Shown one piece after another: positions 1 through 6,434 of a stretch of 7,230 bases of DNA; position 1 is the first letter of the stretch, and every line of letters begins with the position of its first letter. Both the position numbers and the translations under genes were made by a program. This DNA is from Chthoniobacteraceae bacterium (GTDB taxonomy: Bacteria > Verrucomicrobiota > Verrucomicrobiia > Chthoniobacterales > Chthoniobacteraceae). The notes beneath the pieces were generated by a model. The model was not told where the DNA came from. It worked only from the letters and a program-made list of their open reading frames with translations, and did no database searches. The stretch is taken from NCBI GenBank assembly GCA_947478975.1, contig CANJYI010000142.1:1-7230 (forward strand). The letters are read 5' to 3'.

Positions 1-1
1 C

Positions 2-400
2 CACAAAGCCGAGGCCTCCTACGCCAAGGCCCTCCAGCTCCAACCCGGTTCAGTCAACGCCCTCCTGGGGGCCCTCAACGCTGTGCGCGCACAGCTCGAC
101 CCCACCAAGACCGAACGCGCCGCCAAAGCGCTCCTCCAAGTGGAAGCCTCCAACTACAATGCGCTCATGACGGTCGCCGGCATTCATTACGCCGCGGCCG
201 ACTATCGCAAGGCCGCCAGCGCCTACCGCCGCGCCCTGGTCCATTACCCGGACGACTTCGACGCGCTCAGCGGTTCGGCCTGGAGCAGCCTCAATGCAGG
301 AGACAAGCCTGCCGCGGTTCTGGATTTCACCCGTTTACTCAGCATCAGCCCTGAATATCCCCAGGCGCAGAGCGGCTTTCAAAAGGCGGGCGGCCGTTAG
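2..400 (+). CDS. TPR-repeat protein, C-terminal part (5' end outside window)
   Basis: The reading frame is open from base 2 and ends at TAG (398-400), so only the last 132 residues are present. They read as tandem tetratricopeptide repeats. The window opens inside one repeat (AEASYAKALQLQPGS pattern). A well-formed repeat spans about 152-253, with the pattern YNALMTVAGIHY, then DYRKAASAYRRALVHYPDD, and another spans about 254-370, with GDKPAAVLDFTRLLSISPEYP. The spaced small and aromatic residues and the proline closing each repeat are typical of the family. TPR arrays are protein-protein interaction scaffolds; the partner cannot be told from sequence. The next gene starts 27 bases downstream, so it may be an assembly or envelope component of the same operon. 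A GTG at 83 could serve as a start codon but lies inside the repeat array, so the true start is upstream of the window. Confidence 0.88.
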   Translation, partial: HKAEASYAKALQLQPGSVNALLGALNAVRAQLDPTKTERAAKALLQVEASNYNALMTVAGIHYAAADYRKAASAYRRALVHYPDDFDALSGSAWSSLNAGDKPAAVLDFTRLLSISPEYPQAQSGFQKAGGR

Positions 401-401
401 T

Positions 402-410
402 CCGCCCTCC
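402..410 (+). promoter_or_regulatory. CCGCCCTCC motif in the leader of the PqqD-like gene
   Basis: This 9-mer lies just after the stop of the TPR gene and ends 17 bases before the ATG at 428. The identical 9-mer occurs at 1717-1725, in the gap before the decarboxylase. The gap has no purine-rich Shine-Dalgarno sequence. Whether the motif has a function (RNA binding, initiation context) or only reflects pyrimidine-rich spacers in a GC-rich genome is unknown. Confidence 0.25.
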
Positions 411-427
411 ACCCCGACCAACCTCAT

Positions 428-673
428 ATGACAAATCATCTTCAGGATTTGATGTTGAACGACCGCGGCTTTGCGTTCGATCCCACCAGCGGCGAAACCT
501 TTCAGCTGAGCACCACCGGGCTCCGCATCGTGCGCCTGCTGCAGCAGGACACCGGGCACGAGAAGATTCTGGAACACGTGATCGAGGAGTTTGAGGTCGA
601 GCCCAATACCGCCTCGCGGGATCTCGCCGACTTTCTGTTGTCGGTGAAACAAGTCGGCTGGATTTCCGAATGA
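428..673 (+). CDS. PqqD-like small protein (possible peptide-binding chaperone, RRE type)
   Basis: This 81-residue protein matches the PqqD pattern: a short beta segment (GFAFDPTSGETFQLS, about residues 14-28), then a winged-helix part with TTGLRIVRLLQQ, a spacer helix (KILEHVIEEFEVE) and a final helix (RDLADFLLSVKQVGWI). PqqD proteins and the related RiPP recognition elements bind the leader of a ribosomal peptide and present it to a modifying enzyme; the usual length is near 90 residues. Its stop overlaps the ATP-grasp start by ATGA, which implies coupled translation and probably a shared task. No radical SAM partner or precursor peptide is visible, so its ligand is unknown. The start at 428 has no Shine-Dalgarno sequence. 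An internal ATG at 452 has AGGA at 444-447 but would trim the N-terminus to just before the domain. The family call is from motif reading. Confidence 0.75.
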   Translation: MTNHLQDLMLNDRGFAFDPTSGETFQLSTTGLRIVRLLQQDTGHEKILEHVIEEFEVEPNTASRDLADFLLSVKQVGWISE

Positions 674-1710
674 ACCCTCCCCGCCTTATTCTGAGCGGAC
701 TGCATCGTGGTGAAAACCCGCAGCCCGGCGCAGGCCTGATCAAAAGCATACGCGCGCAGTTTCCCGGAGCGTTCATCATCGGACTGGTGTACGACGCGAT
801 GGAAAGCGGCATCTACATGGTCGACGGGCCAGATCAGGTGTATGCAATGCCCTACCCCACCAGCGGAGCGCAGGCCTACTTTCGACGGTTGGACGAAATT
901 TTGGCTCTTTCACCGGCGGATATTTTGATTCCAACCCTGGATGCCGAGATCGAACTGCTCGTGCATTTGGAGGAGGAAATTACCCGGCGCGGGCTGCGCT
1001 GCGTGCTCCCGGACAAACTGACGCTCCAGCGGCGATCGAAGGCGAATCTCACAGAACTGGCGAACCTCTGCGACGTGGCCGTGCCCGATACCCAGCCCAT
1101 TTACGACCTGAGCGGAGCCTATGCGGTGTCACGGGGGCTGGAGTTTCCCCTGATGGTCAAGGGCCAGTATTACGATGCAAAAAAGGTGCAGCACGAGGGG
1201 GAACTGGCTGCGGCTGTGAGCAGGCTAGCTGCTGAATGGGGCGCCCCCGTGATCTTGCAAAAGTGCGTGGACGGGCCGGAGTTCAATGCACTGGGACTGG
1301 GGGACGGAAAGGGTGGGCTCGTGGGGCTGTGCTGTATCCGCAAGACCATTCTCAGCGACAAAGGCAAGGGTTTGGGGGGCATCACCATCAACGACCCGCG
1401 CCTCACTGATTTGTGTGAAAGGCTGGTCCGCGAGCTAAAGTGGAACGGCCCCTTTGAAGTGGAGCTCATTCTCGACGAAAAACGCGGAGAATATTTCCTC
1501 ATCGAGATCAACCCCCGCTTCCCTGCCTGGGTGGATTTCCCCTCCCAGTGCGGGGCCAACTTTGCGGGGGCTCTGGTGCGGCGCCTGTTGGATGGCGTTT
1601 GGCCCGCCTCCCTGCCGACCTGTCCCGCCGGTCACTTTTACCTGCGCCACCAGATTGAGGTGCACGGCCATGTGAACCAAATCGCCGAGCTCGCAGGCAC
1701 CTACGCGTAG
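670..1710 (+). CDS. ATP-grasp family ligase (carboxylate-amine or peptide ligase-like)
   Basis: This 346-residue protein has the ATP-grasp layout. The N-terminal alpha/beta pre-ATP domain (about residues 1-110) contains PADILIPTLDAEIELL, like the P..DxE.. stretch of carbamoyl-phosphate-synthase-type enzymes. The central domain has FPLMVKGQYYDAKKV with the likely ATP-contacting Lys164, and VILQKCVDGPEFN (about 194-206). The metal-binding region has FEVELIL (Glu265) followed by LIEINPRFPAW, with Glu279 and Asn281 in the standard ExN positions. These enzymes activate a carboxylate as acyl phosphate and couple it to an amine or other nucleophile. It starts inside the PqqD-like gene's stop codon and is followed after 25 bases by a decarboxylase, so the three probably act on one pathway. 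The substrate cannot be deduced. The active-site residues look complete, and the end is at TAG 1708-1710. Confidence 0.85.
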   Translation: MNPPRLILSGLHRGENPQPGAGLIKSIRAQFPGAFIIGLVYDAMESGIYMVDGPDQVYAMPYPTSGAQAYFRRLDEILALSPADILIPTLDAEIELLVHLEEEITRRGLRCVLPDKLTLQRRSKANLTELANLCDVAVPDTQPIYDLSGAYAVSRGLEFPLMVKGQYYDAKKVQHEGELAAAVSRLAAEWGAPVILQKCVDGPEFNALGLGDGKGGLVGLCCIRKTILSDKGKGLGGITINDPRLTDLCERLVRELKWNGPFEVELILDEKRGEYFLIEINPRFPAWVDFPSQCGANFAGALVRRLLDGVWPASLPTCPAGHFYLRHQIEVHGHVNQIAELAGTYA

Positions 1711-1716
1711 TACCAG

Positions 1717-1725
1717 CCGCCCTCC
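1717..1725 (+). promoter_or_regulatory. CCGCCCTCC motif in the leader of the decarboxylase gene
   Basis: This is an exact second copy of the 9-mer at 402-410; here it continues as CCTCCTCC to 1728. It lies between the ATP-grasp stop and the ATG at 1736, ending 10 bases before the start codon, about where a ribosome-binding site would be expected. However, it is the complement of a Shine-Dalgarno sequence rather than one. Its function is unknown. Confidence 0.25.
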
Positions 1726-1735
1726 TCCAAACTTT

Positions 1736-3166
1736 ATGACGCCCACCCTCCGCCTGCCCTACATCCGCCCCACTTTGAGTCGGCTCAACCAGGGGCCGGT
1801 TAATCCCTTCCGCTTGGGCACCTCCCCCTCCTGTCCGGACATCGACGGGATCAGCGTTCCGGAACTCACCCGGGAGCACGGCAGCCCCCTCTTTGTGTTT
1901 TCCGAAACCGCGCTGCGCGACGCCTACCGCGCTGCGCACCGCGCCTTTTCCAGGCGTTATCCCGACGTCCAGTTTGCCTGGAGCTACAAAACAAACTACC
2001 TCAACGCGATCTGCCGCGTGTTTCACCAGGAAGGCGCCATAGCCGAGGTTGTTTCCGGCTTTGAATACGAAAAGGCCCGGCACAACGGGATCGAAGGGCA
2101 CAACATCATCTTCAACGGCCCCCACAAGGAAAAGGCCGACGTGGAGCGCGCCATCGCCGAGGGGGCGATGCTCCAGGTCGACAACATCGACGAACTGTTG
2201 CATCTCGGGGAGATCACCAAGGGACGCACCGAACCGCTGCCCATCGCGCTGCGTGTGCACCTGAGCACGGGAGTGCAAACGGTGTGGTCCAAGTTTGGCT
2301 TCAGTGGCGATGACGGCGAACTGCAGCAGGTGGTGCGCCGGATTCTGGCCATGCCGCAGTTGCGTCTGGTCGGGTTGCACTGCCACATCGGCACCTTCAT
2401 TCTCGAACCGGAGTGGTACCGCATCGCTGCAAAGAAAATGGTGGCGCTCGCCCTGAATGCGGAAGCCATGGGCGCCGGCCCGATCCGCTACCTGAACATG
2501 GGTGGAGGCTTTGCCAGTCACGCGCGGCTGCACTTTCAGTATTTGCCGCCCGAACAAGCCACCCCCTCCATGGACCGGTATGCCGAGGCCATTTGTGATA
2601 CCATCACTGCGGAATGGCCCCAGGGCCGGACCCTGCCAAAACTCTACCTGGAAACCGGCCGCGCCTTGGTCGATGACGCCGGGTACCTCATCAGCACGGT
2701 GGTGGCCGTCAAAAGGCGCACGCTCCACGACCCTGTGGCAACGGCGCTCGCAGCCTTCGGAAAGAATGGCCCGGCCACGGTGGCGGGCGCACCTTCTCAA
2801 AACGCGCTGGTGCTCGATGCGGGCATCAACCTGATGTACACAACCACCTGGTATCAGCCGAGGATCCTGCCGGTGCGTCCCTGTCTGGACGCTCCCACGC
2901 CCACGACCGTTTTCGGCTGCCTGTGCATGAACATCGATGTGCTGCGAGAGGACGCCCCCCTCCCCGGCCTGACTACGGGCGACCAGGTGGTCATGCACCC
3001 CGTTGGCGCCTACAACCAGACCCAGTCCATGCAGTTCATCACCTACCGGCCCGCCGTCGTCATGACCGGGCCCGGAGGGCAGGTGCACCTCATTCGCCGC
3101 CGCGAAAATCTGGAATATGTCCAGGAAATGGAGGTCGTTCCCAGCCACCTCCAAAATCCGGAATAA
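1736..3166 (+). CDS. PLP-dependent decarboxylase, LysA-like (fold type III)
   Basis: This 476-residue protein belongs to the alanine racemase-fold decarboxylases that include diaminopimelate, ornithine/arginine and carboxynorspermidine decarboxylases. Key residues in order are: AWSYKTNY with the PLP lysine Lys85; LHCHIG (His215, His217); the glycine loop LNMGGGF (256-258) for the phosphate; ETGR (306-309) in place of the common EPGR; GCLCMNID with catalytic Cys397 and Asp401; and GAYNQTQSM with Tyr426. A C-terminal LIRRRE is also typical of the family. The protein is longer than typical LysA (around 415-420), through an N-terminal extension of about 40 residues and an insert near 335-350. The CMNID and QTQSM segments differ from the CESSD and MSSNYN-type segments usual in LysA, so a substrate other than meso-diaminopimelate is possible. 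The catalytic set is intact. It starts 25 bases after the ATP-grasp gene and ends at TAA 3164-3166. Confidence 0.88.
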   Translation: MTPTLRLPYIRPTLSRLNQGPVNPFRLGTSPSCPDIDGISVPELTREHGSPLFVFSETALRDAYRAAHRAFSRRYPDVQFAWSYKTNYLNAICRVFHQEGAIAEVVSGFEYEKARHNGIEGHNIIFNGPHKEKADVERAIAEGAMLQVDNIDELLHLGEITKGRTEPLPIALRVHLSTGVQTVWSKFGFSGDDGELQQVVRRILAMPQLRLVGLHCHIGTFILEPEWYRIAAKKMVALALNAEAMGAGPIRYLNMGGGFASHARLHFQYLPPEQATPSMDRYAEAICDTITAEWPQGRTLPKLYLETGRALVDDAGYLISTVVAVKRRTLHDPVATALAAFGKNGPATVAGAPSQNALVLDAGINLMYTTTWYQPRILPVRPCLDAPTPTTVFGCLCMNIDVLREDAPLPGLTTGDQVVMHPVGAYNQTQSMQFITYRPAVVMTGPGGQVHLIRRRENLEYVQEMEVVPSHLQNPE

Positions 3167-3188
3167 AGGGTTCGGCCTTCACTTTTCC

Positions 3189-5387
3189 ATGATTTTCATC
3201 CCCGAAAAGGAAGCTCCCGCGGCGACCTCCTTTGGCGACGCCTTGCTAAGAGGCGTGCCCAGGGCTTACGCGCTGCTGTTCTTTTCGGGGGATGCGCGAC
3301 TGGGCTGGTGGGTGCTCGCGCTGACTTTGTTCTCACCGGGAATTGGCCTGTGCGGGTTGGGCGCGGCGGTTGCGGCGGTGGCACTGGGGTGGGTTTTGGG
3401 GTACGACCGCTCGCATTTGCGTAACGGGTTTATGGTGTTCAACCCCCTGTTGGTGGGGCTTTCTGTGGGGTGGTTGGACTATTGCCATGCGTTCCCGGCC
3501 CCCGTGCTCGCGCTGCTTTGGAGTGCGGCGGTGTTGGGCGGTTTTTTTGTCTCGGCGATGCTGGAAGCCTGGGTGGGCTGGCATTTCGGCTTGTCCGCTC
3601 ACAGCCTGCCTTCGGTGGCGGTCAGCTACGCCGTTTATCTGGCGGTGCACCACCTCTATGGGGCTCCCATCCCTCCTCCCATGCCCCTGGACGGGCTTTT
3701 GACGTTTCCCTTCCAGCCCTACGAGGCTTCCTTTTTCAAAGCGCTTTGCCAGAGTTTCGGCTCCATTTTCTTTCAATCCCAACCCTTGCCGGGCCTGCTG
3801 CTTTTGGTTGCCTTGGCGCTGCTCTCACCGCTGACAACACTGGTGGCATCCGGGGCCTTTGCCGCCGGACTCTTTGCGCTGCAAACGCTCGGCCTGCCAG
3901 CCAACGCGCTTCAAATGGTGGGCGGTTTTAATCTGCTGCTGTGCGGGATCGCCCTGGGATCCAGCTATTTTGTGACGTCTTTCTCCAGCGTGCTTCTGGC
4001 GCTTTTGGCCTCGGTTTGCACCGCAATTCTGGGCGTGGCGCTGGCGTCGGGGCTTCTCAATTTTCACCTCCCGGCCAGCGCCCTGCCTTACAATGCAGTG
4101 GTGCTCGTGGTGCTTTACGCCCTGCGTCAACGGCTCAAGGCGGGTGGCTTGGTGCCTTCTCCCACACCCGGGTTGCTTCCGGAATCCACCGCCCGCCAAG
4201 TGCTCCTCCACTCGAGGCGCTTCCCAGACGTGAACACCCCGGCCCTGTGCGTGCCCTTCGACGAAGCTAGGGTCGTCACCCAGGGGTTTTCGGGCAAACT
4301 CACCCATCGCGGCAAATGGCAGCATGCGCTGGACTTCGAAGGCGGCGCTGAGGGCGGACGGCACACGGGCTCGGGGGCGGAGCTTTCCGACTACCCCGTG
4401 TTCAACACCCCAGTCCTGGCCCCCACCGGCGGGCTCGTTGTCTACACAGAGGCGGGCATTCCCGACAACCAACCCGGCCAGAACAATCCCGATCAAAACT
4501 GGGGAAACTGCGTCGTGCTTCACGCGGAAGCCGGCTGGTATGTGCTGCTGGCCCACTTCAAACAAGACGGCGTGCTGGTCTCCGCGGGGCAGGTGGTGGA
4601 GCGCGGACAGTTGTTGGGGTATTGCGGCAACAGCGGGCGTTCTCCGGTGCCGCATCTTCACCTGAACATGCAGGTGAACGGCTTCCTCGGTGCGCCCACG
4701 CTTCCCTTCTGCCTCAAGCATTTCATTGAAGAGACCCCGGGCGAGAGGCCCCTTTTCCGCACGTCCGGTGTTCCCGAGGGCAGGGCCGTCGTGCGCCCCT
4801 CCACTTCAAACACTGCGCTGCGGGAACTTTTCCAGGGGTGGCTTCCCGGCGAGTACCGTTACCGGATCACCGGCGAGAAGGGTCAGTCACACGAGGAAAG
4901 TCTGCGTTTGGATTTCGACGAGGCGGGCAGGTTCCGTCTGCGTTCCAACCGGTACGCCGCCCACTTGACGGCGTTTGTGAGCGACGGGGTGTTCTTTTGT
5001 ACGGAGTTTAGCGGTCCGAGCCAAAGCGTGCTGGCGTGGCTGGCGGCGGGCTTGGCGCGCGTGCCGTGCATCAGCGATGAGGGCGTGGGTTGGCTGGATC
5101 AGATCAGCAGCGTCCCGTTTCGCCCGCAGGTTTTGCGCTGGTTGTGCGATCTTGGTGAGCCCTTTTTCGGCCCTTTTTTGCTGCCTTACCGCTACCGTTT
5201 TGGAAACGAGCCGGGCGGCTTTTCGGTGCTCGCAGAGGCCGCTATGGACCATCCGCCGAGCCAGTCTCCAAGGGAAGTGGCGTGCAGTTTGCAGCCCCGA
5301 CAGGGCGTGGTGCGTGTGGCGGTCAGGTTGTGCAACGACCGGACATTTCTCGCGGAGCTGGTTCACTATCAACCTTTCGCTTCGTGA
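3189..5387 (+). CDS. Urea-transporter-fold membrane protein fused to M23 metallopeptidase
   Basis: This is a 732-residue fusion. Residues about 15-320 are strongly hydrophobic and show the two-fold repeat of the urea transporter family: FNPLLVGL (Asn85) in the first half and GGFNLLLCGIALG (Asn248) in the second, with SPGIGL and SPLTTL segments at matching places. Residues about 365-510 form an M23 (LytM-like) peptidase with THRGKWQHALDF (His373 or His379, and Asp382), PVLAPTGGLV, PDNQPG...NWGN (425-440), LLAHF (His456) and GNSGRSPVPHLHL (His489, His491), so zinc and catalytic residues look intact. Residues 524-732 form a soluble, probably beta-rich domain I do not recognise. M23 enzymes usually cut peptidoglycan cross-bridges. 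The frame is open from an ATG at 3117, inside the decarboxylase gene; I prefer 3189 because the urea-transporter homology starts soon after it and overlap is avoided. Neither start has a clear Shine-Dalgarno sequence. Confidence 0.85.
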   Translation: MIFIPEKEAPAATSFGDALLRGVPRAYALLFFSGDARLGWWVLALTLFSPGIGLCGLGAAVAAVALGWVLGYDRSHLRNGFMVFNPLLVGLSVGWLDYCHAFPAPVLALLWSAAVLGGFFVSAMLEAWVGWHFGLSAHSLPSVAVSYAVYLAVHHLYGAPIPPPMPLDGLLTFPFQPYEASFFKALCQSFGSIFFQSQPLPGLLLLVALALLSPLTTLVASGAFAAGLFALQTLGLPANALQMVGGFNLLLCGIALGSSYFVTSFSSVLLALLASVCTAILGVALASGLLNFHLPASALPYNAVVLVVLYALRQRLKAGGLVPSPTPGLLPESTARQVLLHSRRFPDVNTPALCVPFDEARVVTQGFSGKLTHRGKWQHALDFEGGAEGGRHTGSGAELSDYPVFNTPVLAPTGGLVVYTEAGIPDNQPGQNNPDQNWGNCVVLHAEAGWYVLLAHFKQDGVLVSAGQVVERGQLLGYCGNSGRSPVPHLHLNMQVNGFLGAPTLPFCLKHFIEETPGERPLFRTSGVPEGRAVVRPSTSNTALRELFQGWLPGEYRYRITGEKGQSHEESLRLDFDEAGRFRLRSNRYAAHLTAFVSDGVFFCTEFSGPSQSVLAWLAAGLARVPCISDEGVGWLDQISSVPFRPQVLRWLCDLGEPFFGPFLLPYRYRFGNEPGGFSVLAEAAMDHPPSQSPREVACSLQPRQGVVRVAVRLCNDRTFLAELVHYQPFAS

Positions 5388-6415
5388 AACGAGCCGCTCC
5401 GCTTTTCCTCTTCAATCTGGTGGCCACCGGCCTTTGCGCGGAGGAGTCCGCGCCGGTTGCGCTCCGCGAAGCGCAGTCTCCCCCGGTGCACGTCCGCACG
5501 GAGGAGGTCGACTCACACGCCGCGCCCCCACGCACGATGGCATACCCTCCGCTGGGAACGCCCTTTGTCGAGCAGGCGTACTGGGCCCCCGTGCTGGCCT
5601 CCCCTCCGGCGTTTGAGTTGCACGGTCTCTTCAACCTAAACTGCACCAACCAGTACATCACCATCTACGGGCTAAACCTTGAGAAACAGGGGGTCATGTT
5701 ACAGCCGCAGCTGCTGCTGAGCACCTACCTGTACGCCCATCGAACCTCTTGGATCAGTGAAGTACTTCTGACCGGAGGCGCCTGGAGTTCCTGGCATTCA
5801 CACCGGGGCGGACTGAATCCGGGGCATACCCGCGAAGTGGATGCCTACGGCGGGCTGACCTTCACCGCAGCGCGTGATTGGAAGCTGAGTGTCTTTTACT
5901 CCTCCTACCTCAGCCAGACACGGTCCTTTCCCACCGCCTGGGATCTTGCTCTTTCGCTAAGTCTCGATGACTCCCGCTGGCTGAAACTTTACGCGCTGCA
6001 TCCCTTCGTGGAACTGCGTCGCCAGACGGAGGGGCGGATCAGTCTGGGATTTCCCGGCGAGCAGCCGGGATTGAGTCAGATGTTCAAGTGCGGCGTTGCT
6101 CCCGCGCATCTGTTTCGGAACGGCCTCAAGCTCGAGCTGCCCGTATTTGCCGCGGTGGTACCCGACGGCTTTTACCAGCATTCCGATGGCACTTCCGCCG
6201 ACGGCGGTCTCGCATTTGCAAGTTCCGCCCTGAAGGTGAGTTTTCCCGTACGCGCACTCTCCACTGCGCGCTCCACCTCGAGTGTTTACGCCGCCACCCA
6301 GTATTATCGCTTGGTGAATGCCGGGCTGCTCGACACCAACCAGTTGCTCGGCAACTCCACCCACAGGGAGCGTAACCTGCTCCAATTCCACGTAGGTATG
6401 ACCGTCGCGTTCTGA
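5384..6415 (+). CDS. Putative outer-membrane beta-barrel protein with signal peptide
   Basis: I chose the GTG at 5384, which overlaps the preceding TGA as GTGA, because it gives a clean Sec signal peptide: KR, a hydrophobic core LFLFNLVATG, and a likely cleavage after LCA at residue 19. The frame extends upstream to a GTG at 5282, but that would bury the signal peptide. The mature part (343 residues in total) starts with a proline-rich linker, then alternating polar and hydrophobic strands such as NQYITIYGLNL, VMLQPQLLLSTYLYA and DWKLSVFYSSYL. It ends in VGMTVAF, with the C-terminal phenylalanine typical of outer-membrane barrels inserted by BamA. It faintly recalls TorF-type putative porins, but that is a weak resemblance. 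Overlap with the transporter-peptidase gene implies coupled expression. It could form the outer-membrane exit or entry for the same substrate. The exact function is unknown. Confidence 0.72.
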   Translation: MKRAAPLFLFNLVATGLCAEESAPVALREAQSPPVHVRTEEVDSHAAPPRTMAYPPLGTPFVEQAYWAPVLASPPAFELHGLFNLNCTNQYITIYGLNLEKQGVMLQPQLLLSTYLYAHRTSWISEVLLTGGAWSSWHSHRGGLNPGHTREVDAYGGLTFTAARDWKLSVFYSSYLSQTRSFPTAWDLALSLSLDDSRWLKLYALHPFVELRRQTEGRISLGFPGEQPGLSQMFKCGVAPAHLFRNGLKLELPVFAAVVPDGFYQHSDGTSADGGLAFASSALKVSFPVRALSTARSTSSVYAATQYYRLVNAGLLDTNQLLGNSTHRERNLLQFHVGMTVAF

Positions 6416-6423
6416 GCCGCGCA

Positions 6424-6428
6424 CCTCC
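6424..6428 (+). promoter_or_regulatory. CCTCC in the 19-base leader of the last gene
   Basis: The gap 6416-6434 reads as pyrimidine-rich and carries CCTCC six bases before the ATG at 6435, inside CCGCGCACCTCC (6417-6428). It resembles the leaders at 402-410 and 1717-1725 but is not identical. There is no Shine-Dalgarno sequence, and no function is established. Confidence 0.2.
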
Positions 6429-6434
6429 CAGCCG

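Noticed and set aside
535..548. Perfect 14-base palindrome CCTGCTGCAGCAGG
   Set aside because: It lies within the PqqD-like coding sequence and arises from consecutive Leu-Leu-Gln-Gln codons; no second copy or regulatory context was seen.
1508..3154. Antisense open frame of 548 codons opposite the decarboxylase
   Set aside because: It lies opposite a gene with a full set of family active-site motifs, and its own translation shows no domain pattern. Long antisense frames are common in GC-rich coding DNA.
1736..3166. Calling the decarboxylase lysA
   Set aside because: The catalytic residues fit the family, but the substrate-contact segments and the operon context do not support housekeeping diaminopimelate decarboxylase.
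3117..3188. Upstream ATG extending the transporter-peptidase by 24 residues
   Set aside because: The added segment is basic, lies inside the decarboxylase coding region, has no ribosome-binding site and no urea-transporter similarity; 3189 is preferred, although 3117 is not excluded.
3825..4721. Antisense open frame of 298 codons opposite the transporter-peptidase
   Set aside because: Its translation is rich in His, Gln and Arg without motifs, as expected for the reverse of the hydrophobic and M23 coding strand.
5282..5383. Upstream GTG extension of the barrel protein
   Set aside because: It would put 34 residues in front of a clean signal peptide and overlap the preceding gene by over 100 bases.
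5384..5446. Lipoprotein signal in the barrel protein (cysteine at residue 18)
   Set aside because: The residues before the cysteine (T-G-L) do not fit a lipobox, and the pattern matches ordinary signal peptidase I cleavage after LCA.
6416..6434. Possible terminator between the barrel gene and the last gene
   Set aside because: The 19-base gap holds no hairpin followed by a T-run.
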